A model generated the notes under the pieces. The model did not search any database and was not told the origin of the DNA. It worked only from the letters and a program-made list of their open reading frames with translations. A stretch of DNA of 34,111 bases from a virus: the IMG/VR virus record IMGVR_UViG_3300044950_000563, positions 1 through 34,111 of that record. One strand, given 5' to 3'. Positions within the stretch are counted from its first letter, which is position 1, and each line of letters starts with the position of its first letter. Of the stretch, positions 1 through 6,804 are shown piece after piece. The translations under genes and the position numbers were made by a program.

Positions 1-74
1 GGAAACTCACTGAACAGCCACCGTATCCGCTCAAGCCCAGCCTCCATGACGTTTTTGGTTCCGTAGATTTTCAT
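1..74 (-). CDS. PAPS-reductase-like (IbrA/DndC-type) protein, N-terminal fragment
   Basis: The first 24 codons of a gene run off the left edge. The ATG at 74 overlaps the stop of the glycosyltransferase gene by 4 nt (ATGA). The visible residues (MKIYGTKNVMEAG, then LERIRWLFSEF) match the usual start of phage and bacterial phosphoadenosine-phosphosulfate-reductase-like proteins, in which a similar N(V)xEAxLERI...FxEF stretch immediately precedes the SGGKDS nucleotide-binding loop. That loop would lie just outside the window. Family members include IbrA, found beside the ParB-like IbrB, and the DndC-like ATP pyrophosphatases. The ParB-domain gene three genes upstream fits this pairing. The assignment rests on 24 residues and family knowledge, so it is tentative. 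Confidence 0.6.
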   Translation of the reverse strand, partial: MKIYGTKNVMEAGLERIRWLFSEF

Positions 75-685
75 AGGTATGCGTCCTCAGCGTTTGTGGG
101 CATCATGAGCGTTACCGTGGCCAATGCCCGGCGCACACGCGGCCTATTGGGGTGTATCTCTGACAGCCCCACCCGGTGGTCAACCAGTGACGGGGTGTGC
201 ATCCAATACTGCATCCCCCGGCTTGCCATGAAGTCCGCCATGAGCCAGTCATACCCAGTTGGGGCCTCAAAGCGTCTGGGCCATACCTTATAGTAAGCCA
301 CAAGATCGTACCCGAGGCCGGGGGGTACGTAGAAGCACTGGTTCATGCTGAATGTTGATCCTGCCCGGTGCCCGCTACCGTCACGAAGGTCTCGCGACAT
401 ACGGCTGAAGAACTGGATAAATTCGTCAGGGTGCTGCCTGACCGCGCTCGACACCAGCCCATCGAACCCCTCGCAGATCAGTATGTCGTCCTCAAGGTGC
501 ACGGCCCCCGTGTCACTCGACATACGTATGGCGGCCAAGAAGGTGCTCATAGCGTTTCTGTCTGTGTCCATGCAGAACTCAGCACGCTCTGGAAGAACCC
601 TGCGTAGGTACGGCCCATACTTCGCCAAACGTGCGTCAGTAGCACGGACTATCAAACGGGGTGTCGTGATGGCGTCCCCACTCAT
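71..685 (-). CDS. Glycosyltransferase-like protein
   Basis: A 204-aa protein. It resembles small phage and bacterial glycosyltransferases: an acidic metal-binding-like motif LEDD is at residues 64-67 (context AVHLEDDILI), and the C-terminal part has GYDWLMADF followed by PSLVDHRVG, a pattern common near the acceptor side of these enzymes. Aromatic and His/Met residues are frequent, as in GT-A folds. No signal peptide or membrane segment is visible. The start overlaps the methyltransferase stop by 4 nt, and the stop overlaps the next gene by 4 nt, so all four genes of this operon are probably translationally coupled. The substrate could be modified DNA bases, a nucleotide or a surface glycan. 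The neighbouring ParB, methyltransferase and PAPS-reductase-like genes favour DNA or nucleotide modification, but that is inference. Confidence 0.6.
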   Translation of the reverse strand: MSGDAITTPRLIVRATDARLAKYGPYLRRVLPERAEFCMDTDRNAMSTFLAAIRMSSDTGAVHLEDDILICEGFDGLVSSAVRQHPDEFIQFFSRMSRDLRDGSGHRAGSTFSMNQCFYVPPGLGYDLVAYYKVWPRRFEAPTGYDWLMADFMASRGMQYWMHTPSLVDHRVGLSEIHPNRPRVRRALATVTLMMPTNAEDAYL

Positions 686-1536
686 ACCACTCTCACGCGC
701 TTGCGGATAGCCGGGCGCTCACCCACGATCAGGGTGTACCCGTTGCCCGTGTCGATACGGTCACCCGACAGAAGGTCGGGGGGATGGTGCCAGTAGGTTT
801 GTTTGACCTTGGGGTTCGCGTCGTGCACCACGGGCACGTATCCCTCGTTCTGCAACATCACCAGATACGTCCCGCCCTGAGCGACGTATGACGGTATACG
901 CTTTACCTGCTCGGCGGGCAGGTAGTTTGCCACCCCGAACAGGCACAGGACGTAGTCAAACCGCTCAACGGTGTGGAACTCTTCCATGCCAGCCTTGAAG
1001 GTTGAGAACCCTTCCCCGAGTTTCCCGAACTTCTGTGTGATGCGGTCCAGCATGGCGTAGCTTGGGTCAAACCCTACATACCGCTCAGGCGCGATATAGT
1101 CCAAGGCCAAGCCCGTGCCACACCCGATATCAAGAAGACTGGCAACTTCGACGGGCACGTACTCGAAGACGCGGTTGTTCTCCTCTTGGAACTTGGCCTC
1201 GTCGTAGATGGCGTCGTATTGCTCGGCCACCTCGTCGTAGCTTGCCCGCTTGGATCGCGGGATGACCGCACGGTTCAGCACGATTGTCTCGCCCACGGGT
1301 GCGCCCATAGTCCAGTATCGCTGCCCGTTCAGGTTCAGATAGTGGAACGTGCGGGTACCCCAGTTGTCGGTATAGCCGTGCTCTCTGATATAGAACACCA
1401 CGTCGTCAAAACTGATAGCGTGCTCCCACTTGGCCCGTACCACGTAGTAATGAGGTATCTGCGGCATGGTCTTGGCGAACACAAACTGCTGACTTAGCAG
1501 GGCCTCTGCAATTGCGGTAAAGGTGTGCCCGGTCAT
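682..1536 (-). CDS. Class I SAM-dependent methyltransferase with N-terminal extension
   Basis: A 284-aa protein. The Rossmann-type SAM-binding motif I, LDIGCGTG, is at residues 135-142, followed by VGFDPS (motif II region), YVLCLFGVANYL (motif IV/post-I region) and a GGTYLVML strand. About 100 residues precede the catalytic domain and include FAKTMPQIPHYY, YIREHGY and QRYWTMGAPVGETIVLNRA. This conserved-looking extension is one I associate with phage methyltransferases of this type, and it may bind the substrate. The target (DNA base, nucleotide or protein) cannot be read from the sequence. No DNA-methylase DPPY/NPPY motif is visible, so a standard N6-adenine or N4-cytosine DNA methylase is unlikely. 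It overlaps the ParB-domain gene and the glycosyltransferase gene by 4 nt each. Confidence 0.8.
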   Translation of the reverse strand: MTGHTFTAIAEALLSQQFVFAKTMPQIPHYYVVRAKWEHAISFDDVVFYIREHGYTDNWGTRTFHYLNLNGQRYWTMGAPVGETIVLNRAVIPRSKRASYDEVAEQYDAIYDEAKFQEENNRVFEYVPVEVASLLDIGCGTGLALDYIAPERYVGFDPSYAMLDRITQKFGKLGEGFSTFKAGMEEFHTVERFDYVLCLFGVANYLPAEQVKRIPSYVAQGGTYLVMLQNEGYVPVVHDANPKVKQTYWHHPPDLLSGDRIDTGNGYTLIVGERPAIRKRVRVV

Positions 1537-2126
1537 TTCTTGAACTCGCCTTCTTGGATGCGGAAGTCACCACCACAGTGTGGGCAGGTGACGTCTAGCA
1601 GGTTCTGCTGCCCTGCTGTCGTGTACCTGTCCGCTAGCCCCGCATTGGCCCTGTCCACCTCAGCCTGCGTGAATTCGGAAGACGCTTTGCCCGGCGCAAG
1701 TGATGGGGTGTAAGCGTCCCCGATGCTGACCAGCTTCCTCAAGGCCTCGTCGTCCATACCCGTAAGGTGCAAGTCAAACCCTGCGTTGTTCAGGTAGTGC
1801 AGTTCTTGGCGAAGCACTGCATCATCCCACCCCGCGTCCTCGCTCAAGCGGTTATCGGCAATGACATACGCCCGGCGCTGAGCCTCGTTGAGGTGTGTGG
1901 CCAAGATGCATGGCACGCTGTCAAGACCCAGACGGGTGGCTGCCTGCACGCGGGCGTGCCCCGCGATAATGGTTCCGTCCTCTGCCACGATCACAGGGTT
2001 GATAAACCCAAACTCGGTGATGGCTGCCATAATCTTGGCAATCTGGGCTTCCGTGTGGGTTCGGCTGTTGCCTTTGAAGGCCTGTAGCTTACTCGGGTCC
2101 ATATAGGTGATGGCAAGAGGGGTCAT
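1533..2126 (-). CDS. ParB/Srx-domain protein (IbrB-like)
   Basis: A 197-aa protein. The N-terminal half is a ParB/sulfiredoxin-type domain: DPSKLQAFKGNSRTH, a helix ending in FGFINPVIV, then GTIIAGHARVQAATRLG, which carries the family GHxR signature near residues 55-66, and VPCILATHLN. The domain is followed by a helical region and a C-terminal CPHCGG knuckle that could bind zinc with additional ligands. ParB-type domains are CTP- or ATP-using modules, and small phage versions accompany PAPS-reductase-like proteins (IbrA/IbrB pairs). The start has a clear RBS, GGAGAAGAC. A box A repeat lies just upstream at 2150-2160. This gene heads the four-gene overlapping operon at the left edge. A chromosome-partition role is unlikely, as no ParA is visible. 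Confidence 0.8.
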   Translation of the reverse strand: MTPLAITYMDPSKLQAFKGNSRTHTEAQIAKIMAAITEFGFINPVIVAEDGTIIAGHARVQAATRLGLDSVPCILATHLNEAQRRAYVIADNRLSEDAGWDDAVLRQELHYLNNAGFDLHLTGMDDEALRKLVSIGDAYTPSLAPGKASSEFTQAEVDRANAGLADRYTTAGQQNLLDVTCPHCGGDFRIQEGEFKK

Positions 2127-2149
2127 GTCTTCTCCGCTGGTCTGTTACC

Positions 2150-2160
2150 GCACCGGGTGC
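2150..2160. promoter_or_regulatory. Box A inverted repeat, intergenic
   Basis: GCACCGGGTGC, flanked by C and G to give the full 13-bp CGCACCGGGTGCG. It lies between the stop of the 140-aa gene and the ParB-domain gene, 24 nt before the latter's start. A possible -10 (TAACAG, plus positions 2142-2147) abuts it, but no -35 hexamer stands at the correct distance. Confidence 0.75.
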
Positions 2161-2165
2161 GCCTG

Positions 2166-2588
2166 CTATTCAATAACCCTAATGTGCCTCGGCTTCAACC
2201 TGATTTCGGGACCATCGTGTATGGGGCGCTCAAGTAGCCTGCCCGTCCCAGCTATCACCTCGTCTTGGGTGGTGGGGAGCATCGGCTTAGGCGGTGGCTT
2301 TGGTTTTGGGTGGCTTCGCTGGTCTAGGAAGAACGCAATGACTAGTGGTCCGTCCTGACCGAAGCCAAACGGGTCTCTATCCTGCCTACTCTGCTCCTGA
2401 ACGCGCAGGACGTCCTTGCGCCCATGGCACTCCGCCACCAGCGTAAGCGTGCGTTCACCGTGAGCCATGTACATATCCACGAACATCACGATTTTGTCTG
2501 TTTGCTTATTGCAATGGGCACAGTGCCCAAGAACGGGAAGTCCGCTATGGTATGGCTCCCCGTCTGGGCTATATTGCGTCAACGACAT
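2166..2588 (-). CDS. Hypothetical protein with CxxC motif
   Basis: About 140 aa; function not recognised. The N-terminal part has GHCAHCNKQTDK, a CxxC knuckle, and a later Cys-His (ECHGRKD) could complete a zinc ribbon. The middle is basic and polar. A proline-lysine stretch, PKPKPPPKP, precedes the C-terminal GTGRLLERPIHDGPEIRLKPRHI. I chose the ATG at 2588, which overlaps the upstream stop by 10 nt; a GTG at 2597 is the alternative. The stop is 6 nt from box A. The length and zinc knuckle resemble small phage accessory proteins, but no function is claimed. Confidence 0.7.
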   Translation of the reverse strand: MSLTQYSPDGEPYHSGLPVLGHCAHCNKQTDKIVMFVDMYMAHGERTLTLVAECHGRKDVLRVQEQSRQDRDPFGFGQDGPLVIAFFLDQRSHPKPKPPPKPMLPTTQDEVIAGTGRLLERPIHDGPEIRLKPRHIRVIE

Positions 2589-3088
2589 AGCAACCACGCC
2601 CCGCGCGCGGCGGCCATAACCGCGCTGAGTGGTACCGGGTCTTGCCGGGTTGCAAGCACATAGTCCCCACGCAGCACGCTAGCCTCCCAGCCCTGCACTG
2701 TGCGCCGCAGTGCCAATACGTGGCCGCGCCGTCCGATAGGGTGGGTCATCCGCTTGGGTGTTGCCCAAGTCACGGCCATGCCCACCCGGTTGGCATAAGC
2801 CATGATCCTCGGCGGGTCTATGGATACGTTGTGGTCTGCGGCTCTGGCCTCCTCGTCCGGGTAGGTCCAGCACATAAACAACCGGTGCGTGGCCAGTGTC
2901 AGTTCTTCTCGAATTTCAAGCTGCTCTGCTGTTTCATGGGCCTCAATGCGCTGCGCCGTAGGTTTGACCCTACGGCGCATTTGTGCCTCACCAAAGTTTG
3001 CAGCAAAGGAAGAGGCGCGTTTGGCTCCTGCCACGGTCACCACAAGGCACTTATGCCCCAAGTCGGATATGATTGCAATAGGGTTCAA
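2579..3088 (-). CDS. Hypothetical protein, TTG start
   Basis: 169 aa, not recognised. The first 36 residues include a short hydrophobic stretch (KCLVVTVAG) and are followed by a basic MRRRVKPTAQR segment; the rest is mixed alpha/beta in character. The frame opens with TTG at 3088, overlapping the upstream stop in a TTGA arrangement. An internal ATG at 2980 (MRRRVKP) has a better RBS (GGTGAGG) and could be the true or a second start; using it would leave an untranslated gap of about 100 nt in an otherwise gapless operon. The operon position, between an XRE regulator and the ParB operon, gives no specific hint. Confidence 0.6.
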   Translation of the reverse strand: MNPIAIISDLGHKCLVVTVAGAKRASSFAANFGEAQMRRRVKPTAQRIEAHETAEQLEIREELTLATHRLFMCWTYPDEEARAADHNVSIDPPRIMAYANRVGMAVTWATPKRMTHPIGRRGHVLALRRTVQGWEASVLRGDYVLATRQDPVPLSAVMAAARGAWLLCR

Positions 3089-3546
3089 TACAGCACCGGG
3101 GCTTTCCGCATCCTAGCCCGCGCTTCCGTGACCGGCCTTGTTGTGTCTGACAATATGCGGAAGGCGTCTATGAACGCGCCCTTGTGCTTCTTGATGAAGC
3201 GCAGTGTTCCCTCAAGCGTGACTCTGTACACCGCGATGGTGGTGTTATCCAGCCTGAGCAGGAACCCCATGGTGGTGTCTCCGGGCACCCCGTGCGGCGT
3301 GTGGACACAGCACCGGATCATGTCTCCGGGCTTCAAGGCTCCGCTGGCAATGGGGTCTCGGGGTGTCCCCAAGTCCTCACGCCACCCTTCGTATATATAC
3401 CCACTACGGGCTGCATGGGTCTGGGAGGGCGGTGCGGCTTTCACAGGCGCGGGTGTAGGGGCGGCTGGCCTTTCCCTCTTCCTGATCGGCACGGGCATCA
3501 CGCCATCAATCTGGGCTACGGGACGGGTCCGCTTACGAAACTCCAT
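3085..3546 (-). CDS. Hypothetical protein
   Basis: About 153 aa; function not recognised. The start is basic (MEFRKRTRP), followed by an Ala-Pro-rich linker (RPAAPTPAPVKAAPP, roughly residues 26-42) and a compact C-terminal domain containing GALKPGDMIRCC, TTMGFLLRLDN, TIAVYRV and GTLRFIKKHKGAFIDAF. This alternation of beta strands suggests a small beta-rich domain. I chose the ATG at 3546, overlapping the upstream XRE gene by 14 nt; an upstream in-frame start at 3573 would overlap more deeply. It is co-transcribed with its neighbours. Confidence 0.65.
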   Translation of the reverse strand: MEFRKRTRPVAQIDGVMPVPIRKRERPAAPTPAPVKAAPPSQTHAARSGYIYEGWREDLGTPRDPIASGALKPGDMIRCCVHTPHGVPGDTTMGFLLRLDNTTIAVYRVTLEGTLRFIKKHKGAFIDAFRILSDTTRPVTEARARMRKAPVLY

Positions 3547-3874
3547 GGCTACCAACCCCCACCACCGCCTCAACGGCCATCACGGCGCACAGTTCTGCGG
3601 CGGTGATGGCAGGCAAACTGCTGGATATCGCCTTGATCAGTTCAAGGGACAGGGGCTTCTCACCGCGCAGCACCTTGTAGATAAACTGTCGAGACATACC
3701 GCATCGCTCAGACAGGGATGCAACGCTGACCCCCTCAGCCTTCATGCGGGCATCCAGATAGGCCGCCGACAAGCGCTGCCCCTCGTCAAGTGCCACCGCT
3801 TGCAACGTGGCGGCGGTGATACCGTCCAACGCGTGGACTAGGGCGGAAATGTGGGCGTCAGTGTCGGTACTCAT
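3533..3874 (-). CDS. XRE-family helix-turn-helix regulator
   Basis: A 113-aa protein. A lambda-repressor-type HTH occupies about residues 38-86: AAYLDARMKAEGVSVASLSE, then RCGMSRQFIYKVLRGEKPLSLELIKAIS, with the classic recognition-helix register at SRQFIYKVLRG. The C-terminal tail is hydrophobic (ITAAELCAVMAVEAVVGVG) and may dimerise. The start overlaps the zinc-protein stop by 4 nt (ATGA). It is the second gene after the promoter at 4332-4360, which itself carries box B, so autoregulation is plausible. It is a candidate reader of box A or box B; which one is not determined by the sequence. Confidence 0.8.
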   Translation of the reverse strand: MSTDTDAHISALVHALDGITAATLQAVALDEGQRLSAAYLDARMKAEGVSVASLSERCGMSRQFIYKVLRGEKPLSLELIKAISSSLPAITAAELCAVMAVEAVVGVGSHGVS

Positions 3875-4308
3875 GTCAGGCGTCCTTTCAATATGTTTGC
3901 CGCGAACATGCCCCACGCGGTGATAGATACAACGTCATCGGCGTCTTGTGCATACACCGCGAAGCCCTTGGCCACAAGCTGCCTAGCCCGAGACCTCTGA
4001 CCGTGTGTGCTCATTTGCACGTACCCGGTGGCCTTGGACAGGTTCATCAGCATCTTCAAGACCTCCACGCTTACCGACAGTCCGTCAACGGTTTTCCGTG
4101 CGTAAAACATAGCCTGCTCGCAGAAGCGCATACTGTCGGGAATGGTGCGGCATGTGTACCCGGACAGATAGGCCCCGTCTTGGGCAAGGCCGGTTGTCTC
4201 GCCGCATGTGAACGTCACTTTGCCGCCCGCTGACGGGTTTGTCGTGTTGCTGGTTATCTCGGTGCAACCGCATTGCGGGCACATGGTCAGTGTCTTTGCT
4301 TGTGGCAT
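3871..4308 (-). CDS. Hypothetical zinc-ribbon-like protein
   Basis: 145 aa. The N-terminus has CPQCGCTEITSN (Cys at residues 9, 12 and 14) followed about 20 residues later by FTCGET and GYTCRTI, which could form a zinc ribbon. The remainder is helical, with RFCEQAMFYARK, EVLKMLMNLSKATGY and a C-terminal VVSITAWGMFAANILKG. The function is not recognised; nucleic-acid or protein binding through the ribbon is possible. It is the first gene after the promoter at 4332-4360 and has a strong RBS (AGGAGAAGAC). It overlaps the next gene by 4 nt. Confidence 0.7.
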   Translation of the reverse strand: MPQAKTLTMCPQCGCTEITSNTTNPSAGGKVTFTCGETTGLAQDGAYLSGYTCRTIPDSMRFCEQAMFYARKTVDGLSVSVEVLKMLMNLSKATGYVQMSTHGQRSRARQLVAKGFAVYAQDADDVVSITAWGMFAANILKGRLT

Positions 4309-4331
4309 GTCTTCTCCTACTCATTGGCTAT

Positions 4332-4360
4332 GGTATAGCCGACCGGTAGGGGTTTGTCAA
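4332..4360 (-). promoter_or_regulatory. Sigma70-type promoter for the left operon
   Basis: On the minus strand, TTGACA (4360-4355) and TATACC (4337-4332) are separated by exactly 17 bp. The predicted transcript starts near 4325, in front of the RBS and ATG at 4308. The -35 overlaps a box B at 4356-4373. The spacer contains CTACCGGTCGG, a weak echo of box A. Confidence 0.85.
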
Positions 4361-4373
4361 CCTTTAGGGTTAC
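4356..4373. promoter_or_regulatory. Box B inverted repeat at the 4.3-kb promoter
   Basis: On the minus strand the sequence is GTAACCC-TAAA-GGTTGAC. The right half shares five bases with the -35 TTGACA. The left half covers the TAA stop codon of the upstream 265-aa gene. Confidence 0.7.
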
Positions 4374-5167
4374 GTCTCTATGACCAAGACGGTCAAGCCG
4401 GAAGGCTGGTTAGCAGGTGACAGCAGGTAGGCCCCTTCGCCCGGTGCGAGGGTAAACGCGTGGCCGGGCTGTACTGGCTCTGCGTATACAAACTCGCTGT
4501 CAACGTGCCCCGGCACGGGTACAGTGGAGAACTGCCCTAGGGCCTTACCAAGCGCGGCCACCAGTGCGCCCACCTCGTCGCCATGCTTGCCGCATACCTG
4601 ACCCATGGTATCCGGGGCCATGGTCTCAAGTGTTGCAAGCATGGAGGACAACGCGTCTTGATTGTCTCGGGGCAGGCAGACTATGCCGTATCCGTCAAGT
4701 GGTATGACCACCCGGTTGAAACGGAACGGGTCAAGCGTCATAACCTGCCCACGGCTCAGGGTGTGCGTGAACACCCTGCAACGCTCGGGCACATGGTATA
4801 GCAAAGACCCCATCAGCCCGTCGCCTAGATATTCAGGTGCACCCGGTGCGGGCAGGTGGATTGACGACCGGTGGGGGGCCATGGTCAGCCGGGCGAGCAC
4901 CACGGTGGTCGGGCCGGATGGGCTTGTCATACGCAGCGTAGGGCCTGAAATGACCACGGACCCTCTCGGTAGGTGCACGGGGCCAACTCCGGGGACTTCC
5001 ACGTCAACGCCTGAGTAGCCCGTGACGGCTGCCACCTGCGGACGCCCCCACATTGACCCATCAGTAGCGCCAAGGTGTAATGTCCGCACCTCCTCAGCGA
5101 GGTGTGTGGTGGTGTTGCCCATGCCTGTAGGGTGCAGAAGTCCTCTGTCGTCGCGGGCAACACGCAT
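4370..5167 (-). CDS. Hypothetical protein
   Basis: 265 aa, not recognised. It is rich in short beta-type segments, for example VDVEVPGVGPVHLPRGSVVI, PTLRMTSPSGPTTVVLARL and GYGIVCLPRD. A helical stretch (ALSSMLATLETMAPDTMGQV, about residues 170-190) follows, then a C-terminal beta region with LAPGEGAYLLSPA. The composition resembles phage-encoded beta-sandwich or virion-associated proteins, but no motif fixes a role. A box A repeat inside the gene (4839-4849) encodes PAPGAP. It is last in the 8.0-kb operon; the TAA stop lies inside the next promoter's box B. Confidence 0.65.
   Translation of the reverse strand: MRVARDDRGLLHPTGMGNTTTHLAEEVRTLHLGATDGSMWGRPQVAAVTGYSGVDVEVPGVGPVHLPRGSVVISGPTLRMTSPSGPTTVVLARLTMAPHRSSIHLPAPGAPEYLGDGLMGSLLYHVPERCRVFTHTLSRGQVMTLDPFRFNRVVIPLDGYGIVCLPRDNQDALSSMLATLETMAPDTMGQVCGKHGDEVGALVAALGKALGQFSTVPVPGHVDSEFVYAEPVQPGHAFTLAPGEGAYLLSPANQPSGLTVLVIET
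4839..4849. promoter_or_regulatory. Box A inverted repeat, intragenic
   Basis: GCACCCGGTGC inside the 265-aa gene, encoding part of PAPGAP on the minus strand. The 13-bp form has one outer mismatch (T instead of C at 4838). Confidence 0.6.
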
Positions 5168-5170
5168 GGC

Positions 5171-5917
5171 TCAAGCCTCCCGCCGCCGACGCGTCTTTGA
5201 CTGGGTAGCCGTTGCCTCAGTGCGGGCGGCCTCAATCTCCGCGAGGTGGGGGGATAGGATGCGCAGAAACGCGGCGCTCTTTGTTGGCAAGCTGTGTGTT
5301 TGACGTAGCTGCTCAAGCACAATCTCAGCCGCATCGCGCTGAGCCAGTGTCATTGACAGCGTGAGGGTGACGGTGTCGCTCTGCCCAACGGCCACACCCT
5401 TGTCTGCCGACTTACTGACCGGTGACACCGGGGCCTTGTTTTTGTCAACCTTGATCGTATCCCCGGTCAGTGCTTGCAGCGCACGGTCGTCAAATCCAGT
5501 TAGCACGGCGAGGTCGGACGGCGGGAGTTTCAGCGCCTGCACTTCGACACGCAGCTTTGTCATGTCCCACTCAGCCAACTCTGCGGCCTTGTTCACTGAC
5601 AACCGGAACGCCTTGATTTGCTCGTCGGACATATCGTCAACAACAAGGCACGGGAGTTCGGCCATACCTAGGCGCTTGGCCGCCTTCAGGCGCAGGTGCC
5701 CGTCAACCACACGGTAGCGCCCGTCTGGCATGGTCCGAACCAGCACGGGTACGCGGAAGCCATGGGTACGGATGATTGACGCCATCTGCTCCACTGCGTG
5801 GTCGTTGACGCGCGGATTGTTCTCGTAGGGCACGAGGTCATTGATGCCCACGCTAATCAGGCTTTCCTCGTTGATCTGCACGGGACGTGTGGTGGCTTGC
5901 GGCTTGGTCTTTGTCAT
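5171..5917 (-). CDS. ParB-domain protein (second copy)
   Basis: 248 aa. The ParB/Srx-type domain spans roughly residues 20-115: VGINDLVPYENNPRVN, then MASIIRTHGFRVPVLVR, YRVVDGHLRLKAAKRLG with the GHxR signature, and LPCLVVDDMSDEQIKAFRL. Next come a helical AELAEWD...VLTGFDDRALQALTG segment and a Lys/Arg-rich C-terminus (TKTRRRREA end type) likely to contact nucleic acid. It differs from the shorter ParB protein at 1533-2126, so two diverged ParB-domain proteins coexist. It overlaps the XRE gene by 4 nt and is followed with a 3-nt gap by the 265-aa gene. A role in transcription control or DNA modification is more likely than partition. Confidence 0.8.
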   Translation of the reverse strand: MTKTKPQATTRPVQINEESLISVGINDLVPYENNPRVNDHAVEQMASIIRTHGFRVPVLVRTMPDGRYRVVDGHLRLKAAKRLGMAELPCLVVDDMSDEQIKAFRLSVNKAAELAEWDMTKLRVEVQALKLPPSDLAVLTGFDDRALQALTGDTIKVDKNKAPVSPVSKSADKGVAVGQSDTVTLTLSMTLAQRDAAEIVLEQLRQTHSLPTKSAAFLRILSPHLAEIEAARTEATATQSKTRRRREA

Positions 5918-6315
5918 GGTCTGTTCCTCTTTCTGATCTTGGCTCGTGGCCGTATGTCCATCAACGTGGCGAGCAGTATGAGGGCGAAGGGTAGTCGGTA
6001 CCCATAGGCCAGCGCTTGCACCGTCCGTATTCCGGGGTTTTTCTGCATACCGTTCTCGTAGAACGCCAACTGCGACCGCGATATCCCCGACCTTCCATAG
6101 ACTTGATATATGGTCATGCCGCTGCGCTTACGCGCCTCAACTAGCAGGGGGCCAAGGCCACGGGCGGCGGGATTGACGGGGCGTAGGTCGCCTATCCCCT
6201 TCACGAGTTGGGCCACTTCCGGGCGAATGCCGTGCATGTCTGCCAATGACAGAAGCAGGTGCTTCGCCTCAAGTTCCTCACCGATCACATAGGGGGGCAC
6301 GGGCTTATCCGTCAT
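5914..6315 (-). CDS. XRE-family helix-turn-helix regulator with N-terminal extension
   Basis: 133 aa. The HTH lies in the C-terminal half (about residues 54-110): LGPLLVEARKRSGMTIYQVY, then GRSGISRSQLAFYENGMQKNPGIRTVQALAYGYRLP, a good XRE match with the recognition helix around ISRSQLAFYENG. It ends with a hydrophobic stretch (PFALILLATLM) and a basic tail (RPRAKIRKRNRP). The N-terminal 50 residues are unlike typical small XRE repressors. It is in the operon served by the box B promoter at 8017-8045 and directly precedes the ParB-domain gene with a 4-nt overlap. It is a candidate reader of box A or box B. Confidence 0.8.
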   Translation of the reverse strand: MTDKPVPPYVIGEELEAKHLLLSLADMHGIRPEVAQLVKGIGDLRPVNPAARGLGPLLVEARKRSGMTIYQVYGRSGISRSQLAFYENGMQKNPGIRTVQALAYGYRLPFALILLATLMDIRPRAKIRKRNRP

Positions 6316-6336
6316 GCGGATAGCCTCACGGCGTCT

Positions 6337-6795
6337 TTAGGCGGTTGTGGTCTGCCCTGCACGTTGTCTCTTCCTTACCAGTACAGGCGCACCCGGTGCG
6401 GGTGTATCTGCCCGTGTTCGCCTACGTATGGTCGGTACCATACCGAGGGCCGCGCGCATACTGATAGCCAATTTTCTAGCCACTGACAAGCCCAAGTAAG
6501 CATGGCACTTCCCTTGCTCCATGAAGACGTTTGGAACCACCGGCGAGTGGATACGAAACACCCCGCCTGCACTGTCAATTACCAGTCTGTTGCACATGCG
6601 TCCCGGCACGAAGTCCTCAGCGTCTTCTGGGTTCCCACACCCGAAACGCTCGGCGTAACGGTCAAGCTGCGCTATGGCTGCCTGTGTGTCTAGGGTGCTC
6701 AGGCTCAAGGTTCCACCCCCATCCTCCTTGTTGTGATCCATGACCATGATAATGGTCTGTCCGTGTGAAGCTATGGAGAAATGGTACGTCGTCAT
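6337..6795 (-). CDS. Hypothetical protein
   Basis: 152 aa, not recognised. It begins MTTYHFSIASHGQTIIMVMDH and has a central FGCGNPEDAEDFVPGRMCNRLVI. A hydrophilic, basic C-terminus (RKRQRAGQTTTA) follows TPAPGAPVLV, which is encoded by a box A repeat. The protein is probably a soluble alpha/beta domain with a disordered tail. The RBS GGAGATACCC lies at a normal distance. It sits between the HNH-AP2 endonuclease and the XRE regulator in one operon. Confidence 0.65.
   Translation of the reverse strand: MTTYHFSIASHGQTIIMVMDHNKEDGGGTLSLSTLDTQAAIAQLDRYAERFGCGNPEDAEDFVPGRMCNRLVIDSAGGVFRIHSPVVPNVFMEQGKCHAYLGLSVARKLAISMRAALGMVPTIRRRTRADTPAPGAPVLVRKRQRAGQTTTA
6389..6399. promoter_or_regulatory. Box A inverted repeat, intragenic
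   Basis: GCACCCGGTGC, full 13-bp form at 6388-6400, in the 3' part of the 152-aa gene, where it encodes PAPGAP, the same peptide as at 4839. Confidence 0.65.
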
Positions 6796-6804
6796 GGGTA
6801 TCTC

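Noticed and set aside
2642-3841. Plus-strand open frame of 399 codons
   Set aside because: It runs antisense to three overlapping minus-strand genes, with Cys/His/Pro-rich non-protein-like composition and no RBS.
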